Shown here piece after piece: positions 1-10,748 of a DNA stretch of 64,000 nucleotides. Numbering within the stretch: the first letter of the stretch is position 1; every line of letters starts with the position of its first letter. A program made the position numbers and the translations under genes. The notes below the pieces were generated by a model. The model had not been told where the DNA came from. It worked only from the letters and a program-made list of their open reading frames with translations, and did not search any database. The stretch is from Gari tellinella (Eukaryota > Mollusca > Bivalvia > Cardiida > Psammobiidae), in contig OV277863.1 of NCBI GenBank assembly GCA_922989275.2, forward strand, positions 19,124,001-19,188,000, written 5' to 3'.

Positions 1-270
1 ATACAGTCAATCTTGTATAAAGCAACCACTTAATAGTAGACCCATATGGGCAATGACACAGTGAGAAGACAATCTTGTATTATGCAACCATTCTGTAGAA
101 GATTCATATAGGCAGCAACATACTTTAAAATTACTGTTCTATAGAAACTTCATATTAGGCAGTGTCATAAAGATCAATCTTGATGTATATGCAACCATTG
201 AACAAGGTTCATATAAACATAATTATAAATTACAGGATGACATATTATAATATGAAAGTCAATATTGTAA
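1..270. repeat. degenerate tandem repeat, ~75-bp unit
   Basis: Recurring blocks of the form GTCAATCTTGTAT...GCAACCATT...TTCATAT.GGCA occur about every 75-90 bp; related copies recur at about 785-865 and a remnant at 2757-2775. Divergence between units is high, so this is an old minisatellite-like array. No coding potential is seen. Confidence 0.45.
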
Positions 271-527
271 TAACCCATTATTATTATCCTTTGTATACCT
301 TTATTATTTCTCCACTAAAGAAAATAGTTCCATTTTATAGAGTAATGAATGTGTAGCATAGGAACTATTTCCTATATCCTACTAGCAGATGGTAGCTTAA
401 AGCAGGCGGAGAGTAAAGCAGAATGTGCCTTAAGATACATCCTGCTTTACTTTCAAACTACTTTTAAGAAGCCACTGGTGTCTTCAAAACTAGAAATAGG
501 CTATCCATGGGCAATTTGATTGGTTAA
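271..527. mobile_element. MITE family A copy (TTAA type, worn)
   Basis: Worn copy of the commonest family in the window. Family A runs from TTAACCCATTACCCCATA to the inverse TATGGGGTAATGGGTTAA, ~250 bp, with a central type I palindrome (GCAGGTTGAAAGTAAAGCAG arms). This copy keeps the order of conserved blocks (TTTATT.CTCCACT.AAGAAAATAG, TAGCAGATGGTAGCTTAAAGCAG) and ends at TTAA 524-527; the left TTAA is lost. The TTAA target suggests piggyBac- or Kolobok-type mobilisation. Confidence 0.6.
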
Positions 528-1147
528 GCAACTATTTAACACAAAACTTTTTCTTAGAACCATATTGACACTAATAGAACATATAGTAAAATGGTCCAAA
601 ATCTCTCTATTATGACCATTTTAATTATTTTGTGTTTAAAACAGGTGGCTGCTTAAAGCAAGGTAAAAGTAAAACAAAAAGCTAGGAGCTTTTTGTTTTA
701 CTTTCATCTTGCATTAAGCTCCAACCTGTCTTTTATACCATCAATTAATCTTCTTTTTTTGTGGTGGTAAGAGAGAAGTTCAACTGTATAATCAATCTTG
801 TAATAAGTGACCATTCAATGCAAGATCCATTGGGGCAATGACATAATAAATGCAGTCAATCTATATTATAACCCGCTGTAACCCCATAACCTGTTTCAAG
901 TTTTGAAGGTAGGTGACCACATATTAATTAATACAGAATAAAGTATACAGATAGCTGCTTTATTTACTCTTAGCACCCTCTACATTACTTCTGTCCTGCA
1001 TAAATCTGGCATCTCTCTAAAAGTTCACAAGTTGCAGCTTCTTTTTTGCGATCAGTTAACCCAATATCCCAGAGGTAAAGGGTATAGCATGCTGAAGGTA
1101 GACAATAAAGCTCCTATATGAGCTCTCTCTTTCGCTTTCAATCTGCT
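528..1147. other. intergenic, repeat fragments, no gene
   Basis: Holds an isolated hairpin at about 640-735 resembling the core of the TA-flanked family E (CTTAAAGCAAGGTAAAAGTAAAAC arms), a copy of the opening tandem unit at 785-865 and a truncated left end of family A at about 868-925. No supported reading frame. Confidence 0.5.
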
Positions 1148-1400
1148 TTAACCCTTTACCTGATAGCCTATTCCTAGTATTGAAGATAGTTGACCACTTA
1201 AAGCAGGTTGAAAGTAAAGCAGAATGCGCCTTAAGGCGCATTCTGCTTTACTTTCAGCCTGCTTTAAGCTTCCACGTGCTAAAATTTAGAAAATATTCCC
1301 TATATACTTTATATTCATGACTGATTAAATTGGAACTATTTTCTTCAGCGGAGGAATAAATCATATCCGCTAAAAGGCGCTTCTATGGGGAAAGGGTTAA
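1148..1400. mobile_element. MITE family A copy, complete, 253 bp
   Basis: Bounded by TTAA at 1148-1151 and 1397-1400, starting TTAACCCTTT and ending AAAGGGTTAA. The centre (about 1200-1267) is a near-perfect palindrome around CCTTAAGG with arms of about 33 bp; the only arm difference is the family's usual GGTTG/GGCTG mismatch. Confidence 0.85.
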
Positions 1401-1841
1401 GAAGCCACCTTTCAGTGTGCAGTAAAAGTTTCCTGTGGCTCGCTATCAATTAGACAGAATGTGTATGAAAAGGCATTTGTATCAGCCAGTACCATGATGG
1501 GTACCAACAAATTATTTACGAATGGAATCACACACACCAAAGTACATTTTGGATTTGCTGTTCGTTTCTGCACACTACCTTCCAGCTTGTTTGCATAGCT
1601 GCCCAACGATATCATGCAAACAGGTCATTTTTGTGTAAATTGTCACGGGCGTAGGCCAACGATGGGTTCTGAAACATTACCTGAATTCACTGCAGATGGT
1701 TCCTGAGGGAGAGCCCTGATGGCTCAGAGTCTGAGCTGTTTATCATGTCTTAATTTTTAAAATACCGTATTTTGTGAATAAACCCATTGATAGTCAATGT
1801 AAACTTTCTAAGCCATCTACCAGAAAATGCAAGAGTTCATT
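1401..1841. other. intergenic, nothing recognised
   Basis: No open frame with coding character, no clear terminal repeat and no RNA-like structure was seen. It may be unique intergenic sequence. Confidence 0.4.
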
Positions 1842-2090
1842 TTAACCCATTACCCCACAAATACGCCATTAATTCCTCTACTGAAGAAAATAGTTTCAAT
1901 TTATACTGTTACAACCTACAAATAAGAATCATAAGTAATATTTTCAATATTCTAGCAGATAATAGCTTAAAGCAGGCTGAAAGTAAAGCAGAATGCGCCT
2001 TAAAGCGCATTCTGCTTTACTTTCAACCTGCTTTAAGTTGTCACCTGTCTTCAAAACTAGAATCAAGCTATGGGGTAATGGCCGGGTTAA
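1842..2090. mobile_element. MITE family A copy, opposite orientation
   Basis: TTAA 1842-1845 and 2087-2090 flank a copy with the conserved block order reversed relative to 1148-1400. The central palindrome is complete apart from a one-base change at its centre (CCTTAAAG). A long apparent reading frame across it is a by-product of the palindrome, not a gene. Confidence 0.8.
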
Positions 2091-2775
2091 AACTAGGCAT
2101 GAGAATGATTGACAATTGGGGTCACTGGCGACCTTTCTCCAAGGAATACACTGTCATGTGCCACATACAGCCAGTTCATATGATGATATATATAACGATA
2201 TTAAATGGCCATCAACAAAATGCATGTACTTGCATGGCTATTTATTCTTTTTTTCCTTTCTGGGGTCAATGATGACAGTGCTCTTTTCTTCCATGGCCAA
2301 AAGTATGAATCCCTCGATATAGCTCATCAAACTCACAGTTTACGCAGGCTATATATTTTTACCCCATAGCTGGTTTTAAGTTTTGAAAACAGGTTACCAT
2401 TCAAAGCAGATTGAAAGTAAAGCAGAATGTTCCTTAAGGAGCATTCTGCTTTTCTTTCAACCTGTGTTTAGTGTGTTAATCTACCACCTTGAAAGATACT
2501 TAGACCTGCAATGATGTTGTAAGTGGTTTTTAAATATGAAAGAAAGGGTTTAACCGGGTTCATTTCCTTTTATAGGGAAATGTAAATTAATATTATGGGA
2601 TGGGATAAGGGCTAGTCTGAAATTGGGCCTTATTTTGCCCCAAAAAAACACTGAGTTGTGATGGTAAACACAGACAGTCAATGAAGATCAATCAAGTGAA
2701 CTCTGAGGTCACAGGGATGTGAACTTGTCTTGCATGTTGTATATAATGACCTATACAATTACAGTCAATCTTATA
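2091..2775. other. intergenic with half of a family A MITE
   Basis: At about 2361-2470 lies half of a family A element (CCCATAGCTGGTTTTAAG, then a type I palindrome around CCTTAAGG). The rest holds no recognisable gene. A minus-strand open stretch near 2240-2320 has some coding feel but no identifiable product. Confidence 0.4.
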
Positions 2776-2879
2776 TTAACCCATTACCCCATAGCTTGTT
2801 TCCGGTTACCCGAATAACCGAAAACAGCTGTTTTCGCGAAAACAGGCGAAAACAGGCTGATCTTACGAAAACAGGCTAG

Positions 2880-3420
2880 AAAAAAGGTTTTATGTACTGG
2901 AAACGTATTTAAAAGGATATAATTCAATAATTTGAACTAATAACAGTCATTTAGGCTAAAAAAGTTGCCTTTCATGACCTACAATCGCCAATAAAATTGA
3001 CCCGAATCGGCGAAGCTATGAAAAATATCGGTCCGTAATAACTAATGTCACACGAAAACAGTAGAGAAAGTATGATTTGTGTACTAATATCATACGTTGA
3101 GAAAACGTATTTAAAAGCATATATTCCAATTAAATGTTTTATAATGATTTAATAATGGCCCCTTTCCGATAAAAATGCTTTTTATTGACCAAAATTGGCG
3201 ACGGTATGAAAAATGTTGGTCTGTAATAGCATACGGAAACAGCATAGGAAATATGTTTTTTGTATTAATATCGCATTCAAAGACATAAACACTGTTTAAT
3301 AATAATAATTTGAACTAATAAATGTTATTTAGGCTCAAAAAGTTGCCTTTGTTGACCTACAATCGACAATAAAATTGACCAAAATCGGCGACGCAATGAA
3401 AAATATCGGTGCGTAATATC
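2880..3420. repeat. left subterminal ~190-bp degenerate repeats
   Basis: Three units marked by ATGAAAAAT.T.GGT..GTAATA at 3018, 3206 and 3396, spacing 188 and 190 bp, each also carrying GACC.A.AATCGGCGA. Related units in inverse orientation lie at about 7780-8180 near the right end, making them long subterminal repeats of the 2803-8244 element. Confidence 0.65.
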
Positions 3421-3572
3421 ACATGTTTGTTGTTTGCAATGTAATTTCTAAGTTAATTAAAAAAATGCAGTATGACTAAGGGCATTTCAAAACGAGTATC
3501 AAACAGTTTCGATCCTGATCAGACGCCGCGTTGGCTAACTTTCGGCGACAAATTGAAAAATACCGACCTGCC

Positions 3573-3829
3573 TTAACACATTCACCCCTGAAACTTTTAA
3601 CGGAAAATTTCAATTTCAAAATTTGTCTAACCAATAATTTAATATCTTGGGTTTATTTGAACAATATATTTCAAAATGACAAACAGTGTAGACTCTGATC
3701 AGAGGGTTCCTTAAGGAGTCCTCTGATCAGGGTCTACACTGTTTGCATGCGACAAGTGTAATCATCACAAGTAGGCCTACACTGTTTGTAAATGACGAGT
3801 ATACTCATCTCTAGGGTTGAATGTTTTAA
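3573..3829. mobile_element. MITE family C copy (TTAA type)
   Basis: Family C runs from TTAACACATTCACCCCTGAA to the inverse GGGTTGAATGTGTTAA, ~250 bp, with a type II palindrome (CAAACAGTGTAGACTCTGAT arm) and a second palindrome near the right end. This copy has TTAA at 3573-3576 and 3826-3829; its second palindrome has one change (GACGAGTATACTCATC). Confidence 0.8.
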
Positions 3830-4123
3830 CTTACGAAAATCTAAATTTGTTTATACCACGGAAATATACAGTGTATAATTCCATGTTTATACGAAAACAC
3901 CCTCTAAAATGGGTGTTACACACTCATATTTTAAAAAAAAAAATGCACAAATGAAAATTTATAATTATATTTTTATATTTTGATCATATCGTCGAAATTC
4001 CGACTCAAAAAATTTATTTGATCAACTAAAACTCGGTGTATGTACTCTTACCATAAGAAATATTTGCTATATAATAACAGATGTCCGCTTAAAGCAGGCA
4101 GAAATTAAAGCAGAATGTGTACA

Positions 4124-4600
4124 ATGAACTAATCATCTAAAATCCCGTTTAAAAAACTGTTTTGACCTTGACGTTCGCAAACGCCTCGAAATATATTATA
4201 CATTTATATATCGGCAACCTAAATAGACCCTGGTGAGGCAAATCATAAAGGAGCATCTTGATCTGGGTTTACCTGTTTGCAGAGACGAAATGCGTATTCA
4301 TCTGGTAAATGGTTGAGATCACATATCAAATGCCGAAAATGCCCAAAATTGGCTTTCAATACTTCTATAAGTCGATATATATGTGTATAATTAACTAATC
4401 ATCCAATAATCCCGTTTAAAAACTGTTTTGGCCTTTACTCTCGCAAACGCCTCGAAATATATTATGAATCTATGTATATGGGCAAAATGAGTAGACCCTG
4501 ATGAGGCAGATCGTAAAGAAGCATTCTGGTCTGGGTTCACCTGTTTGCAGAGGCGTAAGGCGTATTCATTTGGGAATTGGTTGAGACCGCGCATCGGTTG
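4124..4600. repeat. direct duplication, ~210-bp units
   Basis: Sequence 4124-4335 recurs at 4388-4600 with roughly 80% identity (ACTAATCATC..A.AATCCCGTTTAAAAA, CGCAAACGCCTCGAAATATATTAT, GTATTCAT.TGG). Each unit contains a worn type II hairpin half. It lies within the 2803-8244 element. Confidence 0.6.
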
Positions 4601-5121
4601 AAAAACTTAATTCCCAAATAAATGCCGATGGTAAAAGTTTCTTTTGTTTAATTAAATTTAGCCTAAATTTGAATAATTGACTTAAAAGGTCAATAATTAA
4701 AAACAATGTTCTAAACTTGTCTGAAATAAGTCGGAATTAGTTAAGAAATCCGAATATGAGTAAATTGTACATAATTACCAAAACGATAGAATAATCCAAT
4801 AACGAATAACTGTAACAATTTTTTCCTGTTTGGATTCCACACATACAGCAAACACGTTAGGACGAGTAATTTACAGGACCAGGTTGTATGAAGTGTGTCA
4901 GTACCACCGCTGACACGCGTCCACCGCTGACACGCGTTGCTCAAACAAACACGACCATTCTCTGATGGCTGGCACGTGCAAGGATAGCCTTTGATGTAGC
5001 CGTCACATTCTTCATAATTTCACATAGGTGTAAAATCTTAAAATTTATGAAAACAAAGGATGGGTCTGCTGTGTCATTCTTAGTTTGGTTTTGGTTAGAT
5101 ACGTTACAGTCTAAATTAGCA

Positions 5122-5210
5122 ATGGAAAACACCAAGCTTCATTGTTTCTTCTGTAAGTCGTCGTCTGGTCAAGTAATGTTCGACGAAGATGCCAGCGCTG
5201 CCCTGGTTAG
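5122..5210 (+). CDS. possible first exon of an unknown element gene
   Basis: An ATG opens 29 codons beginning MENTKLHCFFCKSSSGQV and ends exactly at AG|GTACGT, a good donor. The CxxC pair near the N-terminus would fit a small zinc-binding motif. It lies inside the 2803-8244 transposon, so it may be a remnant of that element's own gene. No homologue is recognised and no convincing partner exon was proven; this is a weak call. Confidence 0.25.
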
Positions 5211-5332
5211 GTACGTACTACAGTACTACTCATATAATACTTTTATCCTGTCTCGTTTCCTTCTTGTCAAATCAACTATCGAGTTAGCTATTTCCTTATT
5301 TACCATATGGCATTTGTCTATTGAAAAGAAGT

Positions 5333-6015
5333 GACCACTTATAGCAGGTTGAAAGTAAAGAAGAACGTATCCTAAGGCGTATATTCTGTTAACTTTCAGA
5401 TTGCTTTAAGTTACTATCTGCTAGGGATAATGAATTATGTCTATATGGTCTAAGCACGAATGAATATTGTATTGTATATTGAATAACACATCTGTTATTC
5501 ATTCGTGGTCTAAGTCGTTGAATTTATTGTCGTCTGCTGAATTGCCATAGCTGAAAAGTACATGAATGTACGTTGTCGTCCGTTTCATCCTTTTACTCCA
5601 TGATCTTTGACTATTTTTGAAGAACATCATATCATGTTGAAAGTAAAGCAGAAAGCACCCAATTTATAATGCTTTACTTTTCTGTTCTGCTTTAATGTAC
5701 CATCTCGTATGATAAAGAATAATATTCATTATGGTGGACATTATAAACAGATATAGTTTTCGTCCTTGGCAAATTAAATGCGTGAAATGAGCCTGATGTA
5801 TACTGTGTATGCAGAGGATTAACCCATTCCTGTTTCTAGTTTTGAGTTCAATACAAAGTTTAATTGAAGTTGGTGCATATATAACATTTAACATTTGCTA
5901 TGAATATAGCTTTTTACCGACACAGGCCTTTAATTTGATCACAGGTGACCACTGACCACTTAAAGCAGGTTGAAAGTAAATCAAAATCTGATTTGCCTTC
6001 AGCCTGCTTTAAGTT
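5333..6015. repeat. three worn type I hairpins
   Basis: Half-copies of family A centred near 5333-5428 (GCAGGTTGAAAGTAAAG...), 5635-5705 and 5945-6015 (CACTTAAAGCAGGTTGAAAG). No TTAA boundaries could be fixed. A further hairpin lies at 6535-6605. Confidence 0.5.
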
Positions 6016-6717
6016 TATGGTGCATATTGAAGACTGTATTAAGAAGAATTATTTTCAAAAAGTTTTGCTAATAATTTTGTTTTCAAGCTATCTATTGGCT
6101 ACGGAGTAATTAGACCGCTCTAATTACTCGGTGCTATTGCCCAAGGAATAATGAATTAAATCAGTATTTTCGTAAAAGTGTCGTCGGCAAAAAGTATTTA
6201 ACTAAGGTTTATGCATACTTTATTTAAGAAAAGTCTAAGACAATTGTACAACAGTTTGGCCCCAGATCAGACGAGACATTATGCAGCCATAATGCTGTTT
6301 GCGCGCCTATGCCAGACCAATACTAGTAATATAATTGTCTCATGTATTTGCATATATGTATGTAAACTGAGATTTGAAATAAGGCAATTTGAAAATATGA
6401 TCTGGGTTATAATCCCCAATATTTGTCTATCAATTAGTACCCTAATGTGTTAATTGGTTAAAAGATCGAGCTTATCACCGGGTATCAAACTGTGTGTTGG
6501 TTGTTGACAGTTATGATTATGGACGAAAATGATAGGTCCTTAAAGCATGTTGAAAGTAAAGCAGAAGTAGCATTCTGCTTTACATTCAACCTTCTTTAAG
6601 CTTCAATTTGCCTATATAAAGAAACAATTTCTTATGGTACATAGTACTACATATTCATCCGAGGGACGAGTATACTCGTCATAAACAAACAGTCGAAACA
6701 AACATTGCAGATCCTGA

Positions 6718-6873
6718 TCAGAGGATTTTTCGGAAAAGTATAGGTTAACAATTGAAAAACTGACAAGAAGAGGAAATGCCCTCCAGAAGCAGGCTGAGAC
6801 AGAGATGGAGCTGCTGAATATGTACGGAATAAGTCAGCGCTGGAGCTTCCATTCACAGATTTTAGTTTTTTAA
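6718..6873 (+). CDS. exon-like open stretch, unknown product
   Basis: An open frame of 51 codons ends in TAA and includes the amphipathic, charged segment KLTRRGNALQKQAETEMELL, which reads like coding helix. There is no initiating Met near its start; an AG at 6742-6743 could be an acceptor. It lies inside the 2803-8244 element on the same strand as the possible exons at 5122 and 7399. The family is not recognised and it could be chance. Confidence 0.2.
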   Translation, partial: SEDFSEKYRLTIEKLTRRGNALQKQAETEMELLNMYGISQRWSFHSQILVF

Positions 6874-7398
6874 ATACTTCCCTCATATGAAGCTCTGCAA
6901 TGCGTTTCAATATTTAATGTTGTACACATATTGTAAACATATTAATTTAAACTATGATATTTTTTTTTTCATGTTGCCGGACCCCTCCTGTACAGCCTTT
7001 GAGCTGTGGATTACGTGAATTCTATCAACACTTGATTCAATTGGATTATTATATGAATGTGTGTTTTGTGTTTTATCTGTGATGATGACACGTGAGCATG
7101 TAATTCGAAATGCTGGATTATATAAGTGAAAGTGCTTGTGTAATGTGTTCACTCGGATTTATTGTTACATTGTAATACAAAAAATTTAAGTCCAAACCAT
7201 CTTTGATCCATCCGTCAAAGCTTGCCGACTGTCGGTACCCTCGACTGTCACACACCCGAATTCATATAATTTTCGATAATTTACAGATTCTGCCCCTGGA
7301 TAAGAACCACACATATTGAATGAAACATAGGTATTTGTATATACAATTTTAATTCTGGATAAAAGCAATGCATAAATATTTCTTCAATATACCATATA

Positions 7399-7503
7399 AT
7401 GAGATTCGAATATAACAAATATGACATGGATCCAGATAATAGATTTACAGGGCCGCGATATGGCTTTGAAATGTATTTGAGAATGACAAAGTGTGAACGA
7501 TAA
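7399..7503 (+). CDS. small open frame, unknown product
   Basis: A 34-codon frame (MRFEYNKYDMDPDNRF..., ending RMTKCER) rich in charged and aromatic residues, finishing in TAA. An internal TTTACAG could act as an acceptor for a terminal exon. Position and strand match the other exon-like stretches in the 2803-8244 element. No homology is recognised. Confidence 0.2.
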   Translation: MRFEYNKYDMDPDNRFTGPRYGFEMYLRMTKCER

Positions 7504-7532
7504 GAATAATTAGTAGTGAGCACAGTTAAGAG

Positions 7533-7645
7533 TTTCGCTAATTATGATTAAAACCACTCATGCTGACATGTTTGAAAAGTTCATGAGTGTCGCTAATTAG
7601 TATTAAAGCCACTCGTGCTGACATGTTTGAGAACTTAATTGATTT
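7533..7645. repeat. tandem duplication, ~55-bp unit
   Basis: CGCTAATTA...ATTAAA.CCACTC.TGCTGACATGTTTGA occurs at about 7536 and 7591. Two copies with few differences, inside the 2803-8244 element. Confidence 0.6.
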
Positions 7646-8733
7646 TCATCTCGCTCGATCCCTATAAAATCTGACCGTTCTCTGTAGTTTCATTATTCAC
7701 TTCTTGAACATTTGTTGCCGACTTTTAGCCAGACAAATTATAATACCAACTCTATATCATTTTTCTTTGCATGCCATAACGATATTTGTACAGCATATCT
7801 GTTTCAAATGGTGTTTTCAGGCTGTTTTCGTAAGTTAAGGCAGATCAGCATTTTTCCATATTGCGACGATTGCTAGCCATCAAAAGCATCTTTTTTGATA
7901 ATTTGTTAAAATATATTGGTGAATAAACAATATTAATACCGTATTAACGATATAAAAAATATGAATACCGTATAATATGATATCGGTACAACATACATAT
8001 AGCTTCTAAGTGGTGTGTTCGGTTGTTTTCGTATGTCATGTCGGACCGGCACTTTTCATATTGACGCCGATTTTGGGGCAATAAAAGCACCTTATTGAGT
8101 AGGAATGACGATTATTATTTTATAATAGACTAATAAACTGTTATTGATGGCTTTAAATATACTTTCACAACATAAAACCTTTTTTCTAGCCTGTTTTCGC
8201 CTGTTTTCGCGAAAACAGGCTGTTTTCGGTTTTTCGGGTGACCCCTTGTTTCTAGTATTGAAGATAAAACATGTGACAGCTTATTGACTTAAATAAAGCA
8301 GGTTAAAGTAAAGCAGACTGCCTTTACAATATGGTGCATTCTGCTTTACTTTAAATAGCCTGCTTTTAAACTTTAAAGCTTCAATCTCATGATCGGCTAG
8401 GATATAGAAAATATTTCTTAAGGTGCATATTCATGGCTGTATAAAGAATTAAAGTGGAAATATTTTCTTCACTGGAAGAATACATTCGAGTTGTTAAAAT
8501 GATGCCCACTCACTGATAACTGAGGCATGGGAAACTGCTTCAAGCATAACAAAATCTGTTTGATTTAGGCACTGCTAAATCAGTAAATGTAGGAGCTCTC
8601 TGCATTACGTTTGCCCTGCAATAAGCTTTCACATTTACTGGTATGTGAGATAGTCAATTCATACTTTGACTAGTCTTTTTGCTGTAAGGACATCTTGCCC
8701 TGGTATGGGCTTATAGTCAAACAAGTCAATCAA

Positions 8734-8978
8734 TTAACCCATAGCCTGTTTTTATACTTTGAATACAGATCATGAGATGACCACTTAAAGCAGGTTGAAA
8801 GTAAAGCAGAATGCGCCTTAAGGCGCATTCTGCTTTACTTTCAACCTGCTTTCAGCTACCAATCTGCTAGGATATAGAAAATATTTCTTACGATGCATAT
8901 TCATGACTGTAAAGTGGAACTATTTTCTTCAATGGAGGAATAAATTAGAGGCGTAAAAAGGCATATTATTGGGTTTAA
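8734..8978. mobile_element. MITE family A copy with perfect palindromic core
   Basis: TTAA 8734-8737 and 8975-8978. The core 8787-8852 is a perfect 66-bp palindrome centred on CCTTAAGG, without the GGTTG/GGCTG mismatch seen in many copies. The outer left end is slightly shortened (TTAACCCATAGCC). Confidence 0.85.
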
Positions 8979-9283
8979 TTAGCCTATACATGTATTATAT
9001 TATTTGAAGCAATATTCAGTTAGTGCTGAATCATCTCCTGAGATCAAACAAAATGAAATATTACTTGGTCAAATATTGATCCTCTATCTCCCAAGATGCT
9101 CATAACAGAATCTATTACATTCAGGGCATAATAAACATCCATTCAAATAATGACAGCATTCATAAAAGCAAGCAATTGCAGCAGTCAGTACTGGTACAAA
9201 GATTATGAGTTTCAATTCTTTGTCACATCTTCTATTTCATATCCGGTTTAGCTTGAATACACAATGTCCAGAATACTTAAACT
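8979..9283. other. intergenic, nothing recognised
   Basis: AT-rich spacer without open frames, hairpins or terminal repeats that I can identify. Confidence 0.4.
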
Positions 9284-9519
9284 TTAACCCATTACCCCAT
9301 AGCCTGTTTCTAGTTTTGAAGACTGGTGATCACTTAAAGCAGGTTGAAAGTAAAGGCGCATTCTGCTTTACTTTCAGCCTGCTTTAAGCTTCCACTTGCT
9401 AAAATAAAGAAAATATTCCTTATGATACAATTTCATGACCGTATAAATTGGAACTATTTTCTTCAGTGTAGGAATAAATATAATGTGCTAAAAGTTGCTT
9501 CTATTGGGGAAAGGGTTAA
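9284..9519. mobile_element. MITE family A copy, core partly deleted
   Basis: TTAA 9284-9287 and 9516-9519, standard ends. The left arm of the central palindrome has lost about 15 bp (GAAAGTAAAGGCGCATTCTG), so the hairpin is asymmetric: a deletion derivative. Confidence 0.8.
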
Positions 9520-9890
9520 AGTAAGATGAAACTAAAGGAGAAAACTCCTACATGGGATAGTTTCAGTGATTGTTTTCCACTCTTATCTGAATATCATATT
9601 GTACACATGAGTGCAACGTGAATCTAATCCTAATTCTCCCACTGAATATCCATTTATTTATAAATTTAAACTCTGCCCACAATGAACATCTATTGTATGA
9701 TCTATGAATGACATTGGCTCTTATATTGTATTAATATAAGGAAAATTTTCACCAGGAAAGTGCAACCTAATGTTGACAGATCCTTTAAAATTTAAATTTA
9801 AAGACATTCTCTACCAGTAAAGCATAACTAATCCCTAGTCTCAAATTTAGTGTCAAAAACCCTCAAGTAACACTGCTGGTGAATACAAAT
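9520..9890. other. intergenic, nothing recognised
   Basis: No supported gene, RNA or repeat boundary was seen in this AT-rich spacer. Confidence 0.4.
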
Positions 9891-10149
9891 GAGCCATGCC
9901 ATGACAAAACCTGCCTTATTGCATTTCAAACAGTGAAGATCAAGGCCAGCCGAAGCGTCAAAGACGTGGTGGCTGGTCTTGATCTACACTGTTTGAGACC
10001 CACATGCGTCTAAAGCATTTCATGTAACTGTATTTGGGTATTTGGCAGTGTAGACCAAACTCAGACACTGGGATGACAATACTGTGCTTCATGGTCTGTA
10101 CAATGTTAACTTGTAATACAATAAGACTGGTTTTGTCATGACATGGCTC
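9891..10149. mobile_element. MITE with GAGCCATG ends and AAAT duplication
   Basis: Terminal inverted repeats of 21 bp (left GAGCCATGCCATGACAAAAC, right inverse with one difference), flanked by AAAT at 9887-9890 and 10150-10153. The middle (about 9929-10000) is a type II palindrome, CAAACAGTGAAGATCAAG... to CTTGATCTACACTGTTTG, the same module that sits in the TTAA and TA families but in an element with different ends. Confidence 0.75.
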
Positions 10150-10433
10150 AAATATACATTTAGATTTGTCTTTGTACTGGGGTCGGGGGTCACAGTACAC
10201 TGTCTCCACCCCCTTAAATCTGCCCTTGCTTTCTGCTTTACTTTCAACCTGCTTTAAGCTATTGTTCGACAATATTGACCTGACGTTGGTGACCTCTATT
10301 AGCATAATTACACACTTTGTTGCATTTCTAAATATAGCTTCGGAACACTTCGTTATCATTTATACGAGAACGCACATTGTAACCACATCGGCACCGAGAA
10401 AATATAGCATTGCCCGGTTGCACAAATATCGAC

Positions 10434-10513
10434 AGGTATTTAGCGCAAGTGGTAAGGAAGATGACTATAGATTATTTTTCCGTACAGTCAGTGGTTCGAA
10501 TCCCATGCAATAC
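10434..10513 (+). ncRNA. tRNA-like pol III module (degenerate)
   Basis: An A-box-like TAGCGCAAGTGGTAAGG (10441-10457) and a B-box GGTTCGAATCCC (10493-10504) lie at tRNA-like spacing, followed by T-rich stretches that could terminate pol III. GGTATT upstream can pair with AATACT downstream as an acceptor stem, but the anticodon and D stems do not form. It is more likely a tRNA-derived relic than a working tRNA. Confidence 0.35.
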
Positions 10514-10680
10514 TCGTACATTTTTTCACATTTTTTTTATCAATTTATGCTGTTTCTTTTAAGTTATCATACAACATCTATTTCGATTGGAACACGGTTC
10601 TTTTGTTATTTTTAAAAACATTATGTCATAGCGTCTGTTTGGTCTATAAGATAACATTTTATAAAATAAAAATATTTCCC

Positions 10681-10748
10681 CTCTATCGGGATTCGAACCC
10701 GGAACCTCGGTGTTACAAATCCCTTGCTCTAACGACACCACCTATTGC
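10681..10748 (-). ncRNA. tRNA-like pol III module (degenerate)
   Basis: On the minus strand GTCGTTAGAGCAAGGG resembles an A box and CCGGGTTCGAATCCCG is a consensus B box with 4 of 5 T-stem pairs. The acceptor and anticodon stems do not pair, so it is not a functional tRNA. A T-rich run follows. It faces the module at 10434-10513 inside the same transposon. Confidence 0.4.

Larger units (their letters stand above)
2803..8244. mobile_element. 5.4-kb DNA transposon, 8-bp target duplication, superfamily unknown
   Basis: Flanked by the direct repeat CTTGTTTC (2795-2802, 8245-8252), which splits a family A MITE, so both ends are exact. Ends are imperfect inverted repeats of about 75 bp built on ACCCGAA.AACCGAAAACAG followed by a self-complementary TTTTCGCGAAAA block and AAAACAGGCTAGAAAAAAGG. 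Inside each end are degenerate ~190-bp repeats. No transposase can be assembled; three short open stretches on the plus strand may be exon remnants. Several smaller MITEs have landed inside. An 8-bp duplication plus subterminal repeats recalls Zisupton/KDZ or MULE-like elements, but without a transposase this is only a suggestion. Confidence 0.75.
2776..8500. mobile_element. MITE family A copy split by a 5.4-kb insertion
   Basis: The left end (TTAACCCATTACCCCATAGC) runs 2776-2802 and the interrupted sequence resumes at 8253 with TAGTATTGAAGATA, then a type I core at about 8288-8370. The right end is degraded near 8500. CTTGTTTC is present on both sides of the insertion (2795-2802 and 8245-8252). 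Confidence 0.75.

Noticed and set aside
1787..2272. 161-codon plus-strand open frame
   Set aside because: It runs through the family A MITE and its palindrome; the translated GCAGGCTGAAAGTAAAG stretch recurs in unrelated copies, so the frame is incidental.
9958..10615. 133- and 149-codon frames on opposite strands
   Set aside because: Both are assembled from MITE ends, the type I core and the TA-flanked element; neither contains a recognisable domain.
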